Below, one piece after another: positions 55,753-64,000 of a stretch of DNA of 64,000 bases. The first letter of the stretch is position 1. Each line of letters begins with the position of its first letter. The position numbers and the translations under genes were made by a program. The DNA is from Rhizobium sp. ICMP 5592 (lineage in GTDB: Bacteria > Pseudomonadota > Alphaproteobacteria > Rhizobiales > Rhizobiaceae), in NCBI RefSeq assembly GCF_009498525.1, contig NZ_QSNT01000003.1, positions 249,893 to 313,892 of the forward strand. Reading direction: 5' to 3'. The notes beneath the pieces are model-generated. The model saw only the letters and a program-made list of their open reading frames with translations, was not told the DNA's origin and made no database searches.

Positions 55753-55783
55753 TAGCGGTCCGCTGTTGTCCGGCGGACCGCTA
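55753..55783 (-). terminator. Terminator for EF-hand gene 2
   Basis: A perfect 11-bp stem (TAGCGGTCCGC 55753-55763, GCGGACCGCTA 55773-55783). On the minus strand it is followed by TTTTG. It separates EF-hand gene 2 from sodC, so sodC probably has its own promoter. Confidence 0.8.
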
Positions 55784-55802
55784 TCATTATCCGGAAAACG
55801 GA

Positions 55803-56141
55803 TCAGGCCGCTACGCTGTCCACGTCGTACTGGCCGTAGGTGCTGTTATAGGCATCCATGGGCGTCAACAGATCGAGGTCGAAAGCGCTGTTCGTCTCCA
55901 GCGATTTGCCTGTCGCCGTAACGCCGGCACCCGGCATTTGCATGAGCTTCGCCATCAGGTTGCTCACCGCGCTGCTCGTTCCGTCGCTGCCGTCAGCATT
56001 CGGATCGGTTTCAAGGATGCCCGGACGCTCGTCGGCCTCGCGCTCCTCGCGGCTCAGGACACCATCGCCATTCGCATCGAGCCGCGAGAGGGTGGCACGA
56101 TACGGATAGGAACTATTGGATACGGAAGATACATGGGACAT
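55803..56141 (-). CDS. EF-hand calcium-binding protein 2
   Basis: A 112-aa paralog of EF-hand protein 1. One canonical loop, D22-E33 (DANGDGVLSREE), and a second degenerate one near 46-57 (DPNADGSDG). N-terminus MSHVSSVSNSS resembles MSGISSVGSSM of protein 1. The end, DAYNSTYGQYDVDSVAA, shares TYGQYD and the terminal SVAA with it. AGGAGG lies just ahead of ATG 56141. No classical signal peptide. Confidence 0.88.
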   Translation of the reverse strand: MSHVSSVSNSSYPYRATLSRLDANGDGVLSREEREADERPGILETDPNADGSDGTSSAVSNLMAKLMQMPGAGVTATGKSLETNSAFDLDLLTPMDAYNSTYGQYDVDSVAA

Positions 56142-56250
56142 ACAAACCTCCTAGGGTAGGAGCCGCCTCATGCGACGTCGTTTGTACGCAATACATTTCG
56201 GTTGAACTATCTGCGCTGATAGGCCGGTTCGCAGCACCGGTAAAGGGCAA

Positions 56251-56272
56251 ATTGTTAATGAGTATTAACAAT
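56251..56272 (-). promoter_or_regulatory. 9-bp perfect palindrome upstream of EF-hand gene 2
   Basis: ATTGTTAAT-GAGT-ATTAACAAT. It contains TTAA-N6-TTAAC, one base shorter than the CtrA spacing. The distance to the start codon (about 110-130 bp) matches the palindrome upstream of EF-hand gene 1. The rest of the 303-nt gap 56142-56444 is AT-rich (TATAAATTATAATTCCCTAATAATA around 56283-56307), likely holding promoters for both divergent genes, but I see no further gene. Confidence 0.55.
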
Positions 56273-56444
56273 AGTTTCCAAGTTATAAATTATAATTCCC
56301 TAATAATACACTGATCGCCGACAAAGCCGAACATGCCATCTCGGAGGCATAATCCCCTGTAATCATAGGTGAATTGGTCGATCATCCCTTACTCCACGGC
56401 TCATTTCGTATAATGTGTGGGCAAGAGCCCACGGAGGGGACATC

Positions 56445-59213
56445 ATGGATTTGCTGCTGATCGCCGTCGTGGTCGTCGGTATTTTTATACTGCGAAGCTA
56501 CAATCTACGGCTAGGAAAGCTCGAAAGCCGCGTCCAGGAGCTGCAAAATGCGCTCACCGGCCGGGTGCTGACGGTGGGAACCAGCGAATCGGCCATCGCA
56601 GCCGAATCCATCGAAATGGCCGATTCGCATACCGAAGTTCCCGCGCAGCCATTGGCAGAGACGGTCGTGGAGCCTGCCGTGGTAGTTGACGCCATGAACG
56701 ATGGCGGCGAAGCAGCATCAATCCACGAGACCGCAACTCCCGCCTTTGCGCGGGATACTGCCTCCAAAAATGAAAGCCTGGAAAGCAAGATCGGCGCGCG
56801 CTGGGCCGTCTGGGTCGGCGGCATCGCGCTGGCGTTCGGCGGCATCTTCATGATCAAGTACTCGATCGAAAGCGGCCTGCTCAGCCCTGGCGTGCGGCTG
56901 GCACTCGCCGCACTCTTCGGCCTTGTCCTGGTTGCCGCTGGCGAAGTGATCCGCCGTCGCTCCGAACCCGTTCTTGCCAACACCTTCCAGAATGCGATGA
57001 TCCCCGGCGTGCTGACGGCGGCGGGTGTCGTCGCGCTGTTCGGGTCGACCTATGCCGCGCATGGCATTTACGGCTTTATCGGACCGGCGACCGCTTTCTT
57101 TCTCCTGGCGCTGATCTCGCTTGCCACGCTCGGCCTCTCGCTGTTGCACGGTCAGGCGCTTGCCGGCCTCGGCCTGCTGGCCTCGATGGTGACCCCGGCC
57201 CTAATCGCCTCGACGGCGCCAAGGCCGTGGGTGCTGTTCGGCTATCTCGTCCTCACCTGGCTCGCCACTGCGGTCGCCTCTCGGCTGCGCCGCTGGCAGA
57301 TCGCGCCCGCCTTGGCGAATGTCTTCCTCAGCTTCTGGGCGTTGCTCTACATTCTCAATAGCCCCGAAGTCGAACTCATCCCGCTGACCCTGGCCATGCT
57401 GGCGATGATCGCCGGTACGATCTTCATCTGGCCGGGACGTTATGAAACCGTAGCAGCGCCTGGCGAAGACCTTCCAGCCCCAGCCGAGCTAACCGATTCA
57501 GAAGAGTCGCCAGCCTTGCCGCCCGTGAGCCATCCGGTCCCGTTCCTGGCTCGCGAGCCACTCGGCATGACGCTGACGGCATCCATCGGCGCCAGCGCAG
57601 TCGCGCTGTCCCTGCTGGGCTACAGCCTGCTGAACGGATACCCGCTCTCCAACGCCACCCTTCTGTTCGCGGCGATCGTTGCGGCAGTCGCGGCCTTCGG
57701 AGCCAGCCGTTTGCATGCTGCCTGGGCGGCGATCCTGTCAGCCGTCACCGCCGGTCTTGGTATGTCCATGCTTCTGACATCCCCGATGAATGCCGTGGAT
57801 TGGGGCATCGCGGAGATATCGCCGGCGCTCTATGATGTCGTGATCTATGAAGGTCTGGGCCTTGGCGCAGTCTTCGTACTGATCGGCGCCTTCTTCCTCA
57901 AACGGTTCGGCGAAAGCGAGAAGCCCTTTGCGGCGCTCTGGAGCATCATCATCGCAGCCACGCCGCTGGCGATCGCCGTCATCAGCTACATCACATTTGG
58001 CAACTGGACCCGCGACTGGCTGCACGGGTTCTATGGCATCGGGCTTGCCCTTGTCCTGATGGCGCTGGCCGAATGGCAGCATCGCCGCTCCGTCGAGGAC
58101 AGCCTGGCGCTGCCGACGAATATCCTCGCAGCCGGCTCTTTTGCCGCAGCCGTCTTTGCCCTGCATACGCTTGCACATGACGCCATACCGACGATCCTGC
58201 TGCCGGTGCTGGGCGTGGCTTATCTGATGGCCGGGCGGGTCCGCTCGTGGCTGGTGCTGCCATGGACGATGGTCGCGGCGCTGATCATCACCATGGGACG
58301 CATCGGCTGGCAGCCGACCATTGTCGATCCAGGTGAACTCGGCACGACGCCGGTCTTCAACATGCTGCTGGCCGGCTACGGCATCCCCGCCGCACTCGCG
58401 GTCTGGTCCGCATTCGAGGTCAGGCGCTCGCCGAGCCTCAGGCTGCGCAATGCATTGCAGGCGCTGGCGAGCCTCTTGGTGCTGCTGACCATCGCCATCC
58501 TCGTGCGTCATGCGATGAACGGCGGCGTACTGAATTCAAACGTTCCGACGCTTGGCGAGCAATCGATCTACACATTGCTGGCGATCGGCGCCTCGGCAAC
58601 GCTGATGGCGCTCGATCTCAGCGCATCGAGCCCCGTCTTCCGCTATGGCGGCATGGCGGTCGGCGTCCTCTCCGTCGTCTCGATCCTGACGCTGCATCTG
58701 CTTGGGCTCAATCCGTTCCTCACCGGCGAGAGCACGGGCAGGATCCCCTTCTTCAACCTGCTGCTGCTTGGCTATCTCCTGCCGGCGCTCGCCTATGCCG
58801 GATTGGCGCTCTACGCGCGGAACAGGCGGCCCCTGCCCTATGTGACGATGCTGGCGGTGGCCGGCGCCGTCATGACCTTTGCCTGGGCGACCCTGTCGGT
58901 GCGCCGTTTCTGGCAGGGCGAATATATCCCGTTCTGGAACGGCTTCATTCAGGGTGAGCTTTATTCCTACTCCGTCGTCTGGCTAGCCATCGGCATCGCG
59001 CTTCTCTGGTTCGGGGCACGCTTCGACGCGCGCAGCCTGCGTATTGCATCGGCCGCGCTGGTGTTCGTTGCCGTCGTCAAGGTTTTCCTGATCGACATGG
59101 CAAATCTGGAAGGCTTCCTGCGGGCGCTGTCCTTCATCGGCCTCGGCGCGGTATTGATCGGCATCGGCCTGTTCTATCAGAAGCTCCTGACGGCCAAGAA
59201 GGCGCCGGAGTGA
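56445..59213 (+). CDS. DUF2339 family large membrane protein
   Basis: A 922-aa polytopic membrane protein of DUF2339. It opens with a membrane helix (LLLIAVVVVGIFIL), a coiled-coil (LRLGKLESRVQELQNAL), an acidic linker (~35-110), then KIGARWAVWVGGIALAFGGIFMIKYSIESGLLSPGVRLALAALFGLVLV, the family hallmark. More than twenty hydrophobic segments follow. Function unknown. The start ATG 56445 has GGAGGGG ahead; the frame extends to 56415. The next gene is only 60 nt away. Confidence 0.9.
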   Translation: MDLLLIAVVVVGIFILRSYNLRLGKLESRVQELQNALTGRVLTVGTSESAIAAESIEMADSHTEVPAQPLAETVVEPAVVVDAMNDGGEAASIHETATPAFARDTASKNESLESKIGARWAVWVGGIALAFGGIFMIKYSIESGLLSPGVRLALAALFGLVLVAAGEVIRRRSEPVLANTFQNAMIPGVLTAAGVVALFGSTYAAHGIYGFIGPATAFFLLALISLATLGLSLLHGQALAGLGLLASMVTPALIASTAPRPWVLFGYLVLTWLATAVASRLRRWQIAPALANVFLSFWALLYILNSPEVELIPLTLAMLAMIAGTIFIWPGRYETVAAPGEDLPAPAELTDSEESPALPPVSHPVPFLAREPLGMTLTASIGASAVALSLLGYSLLNGYPLSNATLLFAAIVAAVAAFGASRLHAAWAAILSAVTAGLGMSMLLTSPMNAVDWGIAEISPALYDVVIYEGLGLGAVFVLIGAFFLKRFGESEKPFAALWSIIIAATPLAIAVISYITFGNWTRDWLHGFYGIGLALVLMALAEWQHRRSVEDSLALPTNILAAGSFAAAVFALHTLAHDAIPTILLPVLGVAYLMAGRVRSWLVLPWTMVAALIITMGRIGWQPTIVDPGELGTTPVFNMLLAGYGIPAALAVWSAFEVRRSPSLRLRNALQALASLLVLLTIAILVRHAMNGGVLNSNVPTLGEQSIYTLLAIGASATLMALDLSASSPVFRYGGMAVGVLSVVSILTLHLLGLNPFLTGESTGRIPFFNLLLLGYLLPALAYAGLALYARNRRPLPYVTMLAVAGAVMTFAWATLSVRRFWQGEYIPFWNGFIQGELYSYSVVWLAIGIALLWFGARFDARSLRIASAALVFVAVVKVFLIDMANLEGFLRALSFIGLGAVLIGIGLFYQKLLTAKKAPE

Positions 59214-59273
59214 TTGCGGCGAATCTCCGCACTCGGTAGGAACAGCAGAGATTATGTCGAGGCGGGGCTGACG

Positions 59274-59927
59274 ATGGACACCAACAGAATGGCGCGGGCC
59301 TTTGCCCCGTTCGAAACGCTGGCTGCGGACCTTATTCCGCATGCAGCCGAGGGCGATGACGGTTCGCATGACATCGCCCATATCCTGCGCGTCTTCAGGA
59401 ACGCCATGGCCATCCAGGCCCAGGAAGGCGGCAATGCCCGCATCCTCGCCGCCGCCGTGCTGTTGCATGATTGCGTCTCGGTCGAGAAGAACTCGCCGCA
59501 TCGCGCCCAGGCATCACGGCTTGCCGCCGAGAAGGCATCCGGCATTCTCAGAGAGCTTGGATGGACCGCCGAGGACATCGCGGCCGCCGCGCATGCGATC
59601 ACCACGCACAGCTTCTCCGCCAATCTTCCGCCGGAAACGCTGGAGGCAAAGATATTGCAGGATGCCGACCGGCTGGATGCGATCGGCATGGTGGGTGCGG
59701 CCCGCTGTTTCTATATTGCCGGGCGTATGGGCTCCGGTCTCTATGACCCGTTCGATCCGCTTGCCACGGAACGTCCGCTTGACGACAAGCGCTTCGCCAT
59801 CGATCATTTCGAGACCAAGCTGTTCAAACTGGCGGATGGCTTCCAGACCGAAGCCGGCCGCAAGTTCGCAGGCGCCCGGCATGAACGGCTGAAGACCGTG
59901 CTGGCAATGTTCATCGACGAAATCTGA
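59274..59927 (+). CDS. HD-domain phosphohydrolase (YedJ-like)
   Basis: A 217-aa HD hydrolase with ligands in GSHDIAHILRVFRNA, VLLHDCVSVEK (HD pair) and the final Asp in ILQDADRLDAIGMVGAARCFYIAG. The pattern matches the YedJ/COG1418-like group of unknown substrate. I chose ATG 59274 (MDTNRMARAF), because upstream residues from 59214 are not conserved-looking. It may be co-transcribed with DUF2339 and MOSC. Confidence 0.9.
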   Translation: MDTNRMARAFAPFETLAADLIPHAAEGDDGSHDIAHILRVFRNAMAIQAQEGGNARILAAAVLLHDCVSVEKNSPHRAQASRLAAEKASGILRELGWTAEDIAAAAHAITTHSFSANLPPETLEAKILQDADRLDAIGMVGAARCFYIAGRMGSGLYDPFDPLATERPLDDKRFAIDHFETKLFKLADGFQTEAGRKFAGARHERLKTVLAMFIDEI

Positions 59928-59936
59928 GGGCTATTC

Positions 59937-60785
59937 ATGCAGGTCAGCGACCTCTTCATCTATCCGCTCAAGAGCGCACGCGGCATTGCCATTTCCTCGG
60001 CCACCATCGATGCCTTCGGTCTGGCCGGCGATCGCCGGGCCATGCTGGTCGATCCCTCGGGCCGTTTCATCACCCAGCGCGAATTGCAGGACATTGCCCG
60101 CATCGACATCCAGCCAGCCCCCTCCTATCTGCGGCTGAAAATGGAGGGCAAGGCCGACATCATCGTGCCCCCGCCGCACCCGGACAACCGCATGGACGTC
60201 GTCGTCTGGAAATCGGCCGTCAATGCCTCCGTCGCCGACGACGCGACGAACACGGCGCTGTCGGGCTGGCTCGGGCGTGAGGTCAAAATGGTGTTCTTTG
60301 ACAGGCTCGCCACGCGCATTGCCAGCCCGGAATGGGCGGGCGACGGAACGCCGGTTACATTCAGTGACGGCTACCAGATCCTGATCACCACCACCGGCTC
60401 CCTGAAGGCGCTGAATGCCAATCTTGCCGCCCATGGCGAGGGCTCGGTCGGCATGGAACGCTTTCGCCCGAATATCGTCATCGACTGCGACGAAGAGTGG
60501 CCGGAGGACCGCTGGGCGGCGATCGAAATCGGCGGCATTCGCCTCGACCTCGTCAAGCCCTGCGCTCGCTGCATCATGACGACACAGGACCAGCAGACAG
60601 GCTCGCGCGATGTTCCCAACCCTATGCCAGCCATGGGCCGCGTCCGCATGTCTGCCGATCGTCGCGTTCCCGGCCCGCTCTTTGGCTGGAATGTCGTGCC
60701 GCGCGGCGAAGGTACCGTGAAGGTCGGCGATACAGTGACGGTGGTCGAGGAGCGGCCGGAAGGCTGGGCATTCAAGCGGCGCTAA
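59937..60785 (+). CDS. MOSC domain protein
   Basis: A 282-aa protein with the MOSC N-terminal beta-barrel (VSDLFIYPLKSARGIAISSATIDAFGLAGDRRAMLVD) and the MOSC domain (~130-280). The conserved molybdenum-cofactor cysteine is probably in LVKPCARCIMTTQD. Members resemble the MOCS-C half of eukaryotic sulfurases and mARC/YcbX N-hydroxylamine reductases. No ferredoxin domain is present, unlike YcbX. It starts 9 nt after the HD gene. Confidence 0.92.
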   Translation: MQVSDLFIYPLKSARGIAISSATIDAFGLAGDRRAMLVDPSGRFITQRELQDIARIDIQPAPSYLRLKMEGKADIIVPPPHPDNRMDVVVWKSAVNASVADDATNTALSGWLGREVKMVFFDRLATRIASPEWAGDGTPVTFSDGYQILITTTGSLKALNANLAAHGEGSVGMERFRPNIVIDCDEEWPEDRWAAIEIGGIRLDLVKPCARCIMTTQDQQTGSRDVPNPMPAMGRVRMSADRRVPGPLFGWNVVPRGEGTVKVGDTVTVVEERPEGWAFKRR

Positions 60786-60888
60786 AGCAATTCCCGGAAA
60801 AGTGCGTTAGCGGTTTTCCGTTCGGAATTGCGTAAAAACAATGAGATAGAGCGTTTCTGTCCTTCCGTGAAGCGTTGAAACGCTCTAG
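60785..60888. repeat. Rhizobial palindromic intergenic repeat between MOSC and recO
   Basis: Two stem-loops in tandem. GCAATTCC...CGGAAAA (about 60787-60801) pairs with TTTTCCG...GGAATTGC (about 60814-60831). TAGAGCGTTTC (60847-60857) pairs perfectly with GAAACGCTCTA (60877-60887). The sequence resembles a widespread repeat of Rhizobium chromosomes (my recollection). It sits between convergent genes and may end transcripts. Confidence 0.75.
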
Positions 60889-60910
60889 TCGCTTCGCCAC
60901 TTCACATGCC

Positions 60911-61690
60911 TCAACGGTTAGCGGCGATGACCGGCTGATTGTCCGGTCGATCCAGCGAAACGGCATTCACCGCCTTCAGCGCGGCTTGAATGAAACCGCC
61001 GCGCGCCGCGGCAATCTCGATGCCGCGCGGTTCGTAGACATGGCGGTGCAGGAAAAATCCGGTCAGGCGGAAGGCGGCCGCGAGGCTTTCGCCATTCGCA
61101 GCCTCGACGGCCCCCGAAGCAAGGAACGGCGGCAGCGCCAGCATCTTGTCAGCCCAAGGCGCACCGGCGGCACGGCAGACCGCGCGGCCGGTCTTTGGCG
61201 ACACGAAAGCCAGATCCTCGCGCACGCCGGTCGCAGCGCATTCGCCCAGATCCAGGCCATAGCCGAGCTCATTGAGCACCGCCAATTCGAAGCGGACGAA
61301 AAGCTCACCAGCGTCCAGCGGGTTCTGCAGGTTTTCGAGGATGACGTCGAGCGCGTCGTAGAGATAGGGATGCGGATCGCGCTCGGGCAGCAGACGCAGC
61401 AACGCGCCCATGGCCTGCACGCCATAGACAGCGGTCGCCGTCTCCATCAGCCGTGCCGCCCGCAGTCGCACCGGCTCCATGCGGAATTCGCCGAGATGTT
61501 CGTGCAGCCGCGCGCGCCAGGTGACCTCGACCAGATTGCCGGGCTGTAGCACCGGCTGCATGGAGCGCGATCGGCCGGAGCGCACCAGCCCCATGTGCCG
61601 GCCGCGATCACGCGTCATCACCTCGGCGATGACGCTGGTCTCGCCGAGGCGCTTGACGCCCAGAATGATCGCATGGTCCTGCCACTGCAT
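60911..61690 (-). CDS. recO: DNA repair protein RecO
   Basis: RecO loads RecA with RecR at gaps. The 259-aa protein starts [43 protein letters not shown], the RecO OB-fold domain, followed by the helical domain ([22 protein letters not shown]). A zinc-site remnant is seen as C154 and C172-region residues. It is normally downstream of era in rhizobia; here a receiver gene and a 670-nt gap intervene. Confidence 0.95.
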   Translation of the reverse strand: MQWQDHAIILGVKRLGETSVIAEVMTRDRGRHMGLVRSGRSRSMQPVLQPGNLVEVTWRARLHEHLGEFRMEPVRLRAARLMETATAVYGVQAMGALLRLLPERDPHPYLYDALDVILENLQNPLDAGELFVRFELAVLNELGYGLDLGECAATGVREDLAFVSPKTGRAVCRAAGAPWADKMLALPPFLASGAVEAANGESLAAAFRLTGFFLHRHVYEPRGIEIAAARGGFIQAALKAVNAVSLDRPDNQPVIAANR

Positions 61691-61748
61691 CGGCCGGTTT
61701 GTCCCGTAAACTGTCTTGATTCGAGTTTAGGACAAACGGCGGGCGCTG

Positions 61749-62123
61749 TCACATCCCGGAGGATCTGCTTGCCGATGACAGCTTGTCGACGAACACCCGC
61801 ATGGCGGCCTCGTCGAAGGGCTTGTTGAGCAGCGGCACATGCCGCAGGTCCGCCGGGAAATCGAGCGTATCGGAATAGCCGCTGACGAAACCGAAGGCGA
61901 TGCCGCGCTCGACCAGCAACCGGGCAAAGCCAAAGCTCATTGACTCCCCCAGATTCACATCCAGCATCGCAAAATCATAGTGATCGGTATGAATGGCGTT
62001 GACCGCCTGCTCCAGGTTCGAGGCGATTTCCACCTCCTCGACCCCGACAAGGCGAAGGATTTCCTCCGCCTCCATGGCAATGATCAGGTTATCTTCCAAA
62101 ATAAGAGCGCGCTGAACCGTCAT
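61749..62123 (-). CDS. Single-domain response regulator
   Basis: A 124-aa receiver with no output domain. Phosphoacceptor D55 (FAMLDVNLGE), acidic pair E10-D11, S81 (FVSGYS) and K101 (LNKPF) are all present. Such lone receivers relay phosphate or act by protein contact. No kinase is in the window. The start at 62123 begins MTVQRALILEDN; earlier residues in the frame are not receiver-like. Confidence 0.92.
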   Translation of the reverse strand: MTVQRALILEDNLIIAMEAEEILRLVGVEEVEIASNLEQAVNAIHTDHYDFAMLDVNLGESMSFGFARLLVERGIAFGFVSGYSDTLDFPADLRHVPLLNKPFDEAAMRVFVDKLSSASRSSGM

Positions 62124-62794
62124 ATCAGCGCCACCCCTGCATGCGTGCGCCTGGCGACGCCATGCCCCGTAGTACTTTCCACATCTATCCCTCCGGCGCC
62201 AATCATCGGCCCGTGTTGAATGGACGGCATTCCCCCATCCGTGTTGGCTCGGTCTCAAGTCACATGACCTTGCCCTAACCCGCTTCGCACTTTTCGCCTC
62301 GCGGTACTATGGGCTCGTGATCATGCTCCAATCGCTTTTGCCGCTGCGGTTAGTAAGAGGTGAAACTGGTCGAAAAGTGACGGTGATACTAGTCTATGTT
62401 GATACACTATCGGCCGACATTAAAAAGACATGTGTCAGATCGTGTCAACGCCCCGCCTGCCGAGCATTCACTTGTCCGAACAGAGCCGTCGCGATTCGCG
62501 CAAGCGTGGTGAACCCGTCGGTCCGCCAACACGTCACAGCTGCGCGCCGTGAGTGGATCAACCCGCGTTTCGGCAGCTTTTTCAATGTCTTGTTTGTCTG
62601 AATGGCGCAGAGGCGGGTGAGGTCGTCGGGATCAAATGGGCGACGGCCTATCAACACCCTTCTTCAAGGGCCTGCTGCGAAAGATCCAACCGAAGAGATA
62701 TGCGAGGGGGTAAGCACCCCCAAAAAATCGCCTTGCCGGCTCAAGCTTTTGTCCGGCGATTGTCGCGAGGCGAGACAGTCGCCGGAACTTAATT
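62124..62794. other. 670-nt stretch without a supported gene, between the receiver gene and era
   Basis: Several short open frames (62317-62601 and 62602-62943 plus; 62445-62657 minus) lack good ribosome sites and family signs. Base composition is more mixed than its surroundings. A hairpin TCCGGCGA (62752-62759)/TCGCCGGA (62779-62786) lies 9 nt past the era stop, and AGGGGGT-AAGC-ACCCCCA lies at about 62705-62722. It may be a decayed insertion. No transposase or integrase motif is visible. Confidence 0.5.
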
Positions 62795-63754
62795 CTATCC
62801 GCGCGGAAACTCGAGACCCATTTCGCGGAAGCGTTCAGGATCGTCGCCCCAGTTTTCGCGCACCTTCACGAAGAGGAAGAGATGCACGGGCTGTTCCAGG
62901 ATGGCGGACAGTTCCTTGCGCGATGCGGTCGAAATCGCCTTGATCGCCTCACCCGATTTGCCGAGGGTGATCTTCTTCTGGCTTTCGCGCTCGACATAGA
63001 TCACCTGCTCAATGCGAACCGAACCGTCCTTGCGCTCTTCCCACTTTTCCGTCTCGACATGCGAGGAATAGGGAAGCTCCTGATGGAGCCGCAGGAACAG
63101 CTTTTCGCGGGTGATTTCGGCGGCGAGCTGGCGCATCGGCAGATCGGAGATCTGGTCTTCCGGATAATACCACGGCCCCTCGGGCAAGGTCTTTGCCAGA
63201 TAGTTCATGACGTCGTCGCAGCCCGAGCCGTTTTCGGCCGAGACCATGAAGGTCTCCTGGAAGGCAATCTTCTCGTTGGCGGCGGCGGCAAGCGCCAAGA
63301 GGTCTTCGCGGCGAACGCGGTCGATCTTGTTGAGCACGAGGATCTTCGGCTGAGAGACTTCCTTCAGTCCTTCGAGAATGGCTTCGGCATCGCCGCGTAT
63401 GCCGCGCTCGCTGTCGATCAGGAGCATGATGAGATCGGCATCCTTGGCGCCGCCCCAGGCGGACGTCACCATGGCGCGGTCGAGACGACGGCGCGGCTTG
63501 AAGATGCCGGGCGTGTCCATGAAGACGATCTGCGCATTGTCGTGGATGGCGATGCCGCGCACAATGGCGCGCGTCGTCTGCACCTTATGGCTGACGATCG
63601 ACACCTTGGCGCCTACGAGCCGGTTGACGAGCGTCGACTTGCCTGCATTGGTCGGGCCGATAAGGGCCACGAAGCCCGAATGCGTCGGGCCGCTATTTTC
63701 AGCCGCGCCTTCGCCGGCAGCCGTGTCTTCCTGATTGGTCATTTTTTCCGTCAT
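62795..63754 (-). CDS. era: GTPase Era
   Basis: Era is an essential GTPase that helps mature 16S rRNA. The 319-aa protein has G1 GPTNAGKST, G2/G3 TTRAIVRGI and DTPGIF, G4 NKID, G5 VSAENGSG, and the C-terminal KH domain (RIEQVIYVERESQKKITLGKSGEAIKAISTASRKELSAIL). I chose ATG 63754, which overlaps the rnc stop as ATGA; 63742 and 63778 are other in-frame ATGs. An extra ~20-residue polar N-terminus is present compared with E. coli Era. Confidence 0.96.
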   Translation of the reverse strand: MTEKMTNQEDTAAGEGAAENSGPTHSGFVALIGPTNAGKSTLVNRLVGAKVSIVSHKVQTTRAIVRGIAIHDNAQIVFMDTPGIFKPRRRLDRAMVTSAWGGAKDADLIMLLIDSERGIRGDAEAILEGLKEVSQPKILVLNKIDRVRREDLLALAAAANEKIAFQETFMVSAENGSGCDDVMNYLAKTLPEGPWYYPEDQISDLPMRQLAAEITREKLFLRLHQELPYSSHVETEKWEERKDGSVRIEQVIYVERESQKKITLGKSGEAIKAISTASRKELSAILEQPVHLFLFVKVRENWGDDPERFREMGLEFPRG

Positions 63755-64000
63755 TTCTGAGCCGATTGCGGCTGCCATATGCCTTCACGCTCCAGGATCC
63801 GCGTCGCGGCCACCTGCTCGGCGGCGCGCTTGGAGCGTTCTATACCGGTCTCAGGCGCGGCTCCCGCCACTTCCACCGTCACCGTGAAGCGGGGATCATG
63901 ATCCGGTCCGCTGCGGTCATCAACCCTATAAACGGGGGTGACGCCGAATTTCGCATGCGCCCATTCCTGCAATTCCGTCTTGGCGTCGCGGCGAGCGCCA
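63751..64000 (-). CDS. rnc: Ribonuclease III (C-terminal part, runs off the right edge)
   Basis: The last ~82 residues of RNase III: the dsRNA-binding domain, from ARRDAKTELQEWAHAKFGVTPVYRV through VEVAGAAPETGIERSKRAAEQVAATRILEREG. The catalytic domain is outside the window. Its stop overlaps the era start, the usual rnc-era coupling. Confidence 0.93.
   Translation of the reverse strand, partial: GARRDAKTELQEWAHAKFGVTPVYRVDDRSGPDHDPRFTVTVEVAGAAPETGIERSKRAAEQVAATRILEREGIWQPQSAQK

Noticed and set aside
62445..62657. 70-codon minus-strand frame in the receiver-era gap
   Set aside because: The GTG start has a badly spaced ribosome site and no recognisable motif; not enough to call a gene.
62705..62722. 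AGGGGGT-AAGC-ACCCCCA hairpin as an era terminator
   Set aside because: On the minus strand the T-run precedes the stem rather than follows it, so it does not fit an intrinsic terminator for era.

Overview
The window is a 64 kb piece of a high-GC alphaproteobacterial chromosome. Gene content and order point to Rhizobiaceae, most likely Rhizobium sensu lato. The evidence is the lptF-lptG-lptD-surA-pdxA-rsmA run, the fabD-fabG-acpP-fabF-mltG-yicC-gmk run, DUF2232 between rpsR and rplI, rnc-era-recO, the TIGR02301 gene, and intergenic palindromic repeats of a type I recall from rhizobia. No tRNA, rRNA, CRISPR array, prophage, transposase or integrase was found. Genus assignment is inference.

Layout. 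1-9.5 kb: partial pepA (minus), a PAP2 lipid phosphatase, then LPS export and outer-membrane assembly (lptF, lptG, lptD, surA), pdxA and rsmA, converging on gmk. 9.5-16.3 kb: a minus-strand operon for type II fatty acid synthesis (fabD, fabG, acpP, fabF) followed by mltG, yicC and gmk. 16.4-18.5 kb: an aldo-keto reductase and an AT-richer FkbM methyltransferase. 18.5-21.3 kb: rpsF-rpsR-DUF2232-rplI with a structured leader. 21.3-25.5 kb: a GDPD and a marR-emrB-emrA efflux operon (minus). 25.8-33.9 kb: dnaB, alr, a LysE exporter, radA, cvpA, purF and an SDR. 34-41.4 kb: cysS, a 45-bp inverted-repeat element, an overlapping DUF559-GFA-GFA-pip operon, cimA, rarD and a LOG-family gene. 41.5-48.7 kb: a LysM/Ig-like envelope protein with an internal duplication, an Atm1-type ABC exporter, a periplasmic acid phosphatase, psd-pssA and an unlisted 46-codon gene. 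48.7-54.2 kb: SRAP, ynfA, NUDIX, TIGR02301, two unknown genes, and the overlapping ygfZ-HD-phosphatase run. 54.2-56.3 kb: sodC between two paralogous EF-hand genes. 56.4-64 kb: DUF2339, an HD hydrolase, MOSC, recO, a lone receiver, a 670-nt gene-free stretch, era and partial rnc.

How it works together. Much of the content is envelope biogenesis: LPS transport, outer-membrane folding, fatty acids, phosphatidylethanolamine synthesis, lytic transglycosylase, D-alanine supply and membrane phosphatases. The rest is core information processing and nucleotide or amino-acid metabolism. Most of the window is ordinary core genome.

The most unusual signals are these. (1) Two EF-hand paralogs share a C-terminal TYGQYD...VAA tail, and each has a GTTAAT/ATTAAC palindrome about 110-130 bp upstream; one palindrome is an exact TTAA-N7-TTAAC (CtrA-type) match. 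(2) A second exact CtrA-type box lies upstream of the 46-codon gene. (3) An 11-bp perfect inverted repeat covers the ribosome-binding site of rarD. (4) A perfect 45-bp inverted-repeat element supplies the apparent ribosome-binding site of a DUF559 gene. (5) A helical domain is duplicated inside the LysM protein. I do not see convincing evidence of a wholly new defence or mobile system.
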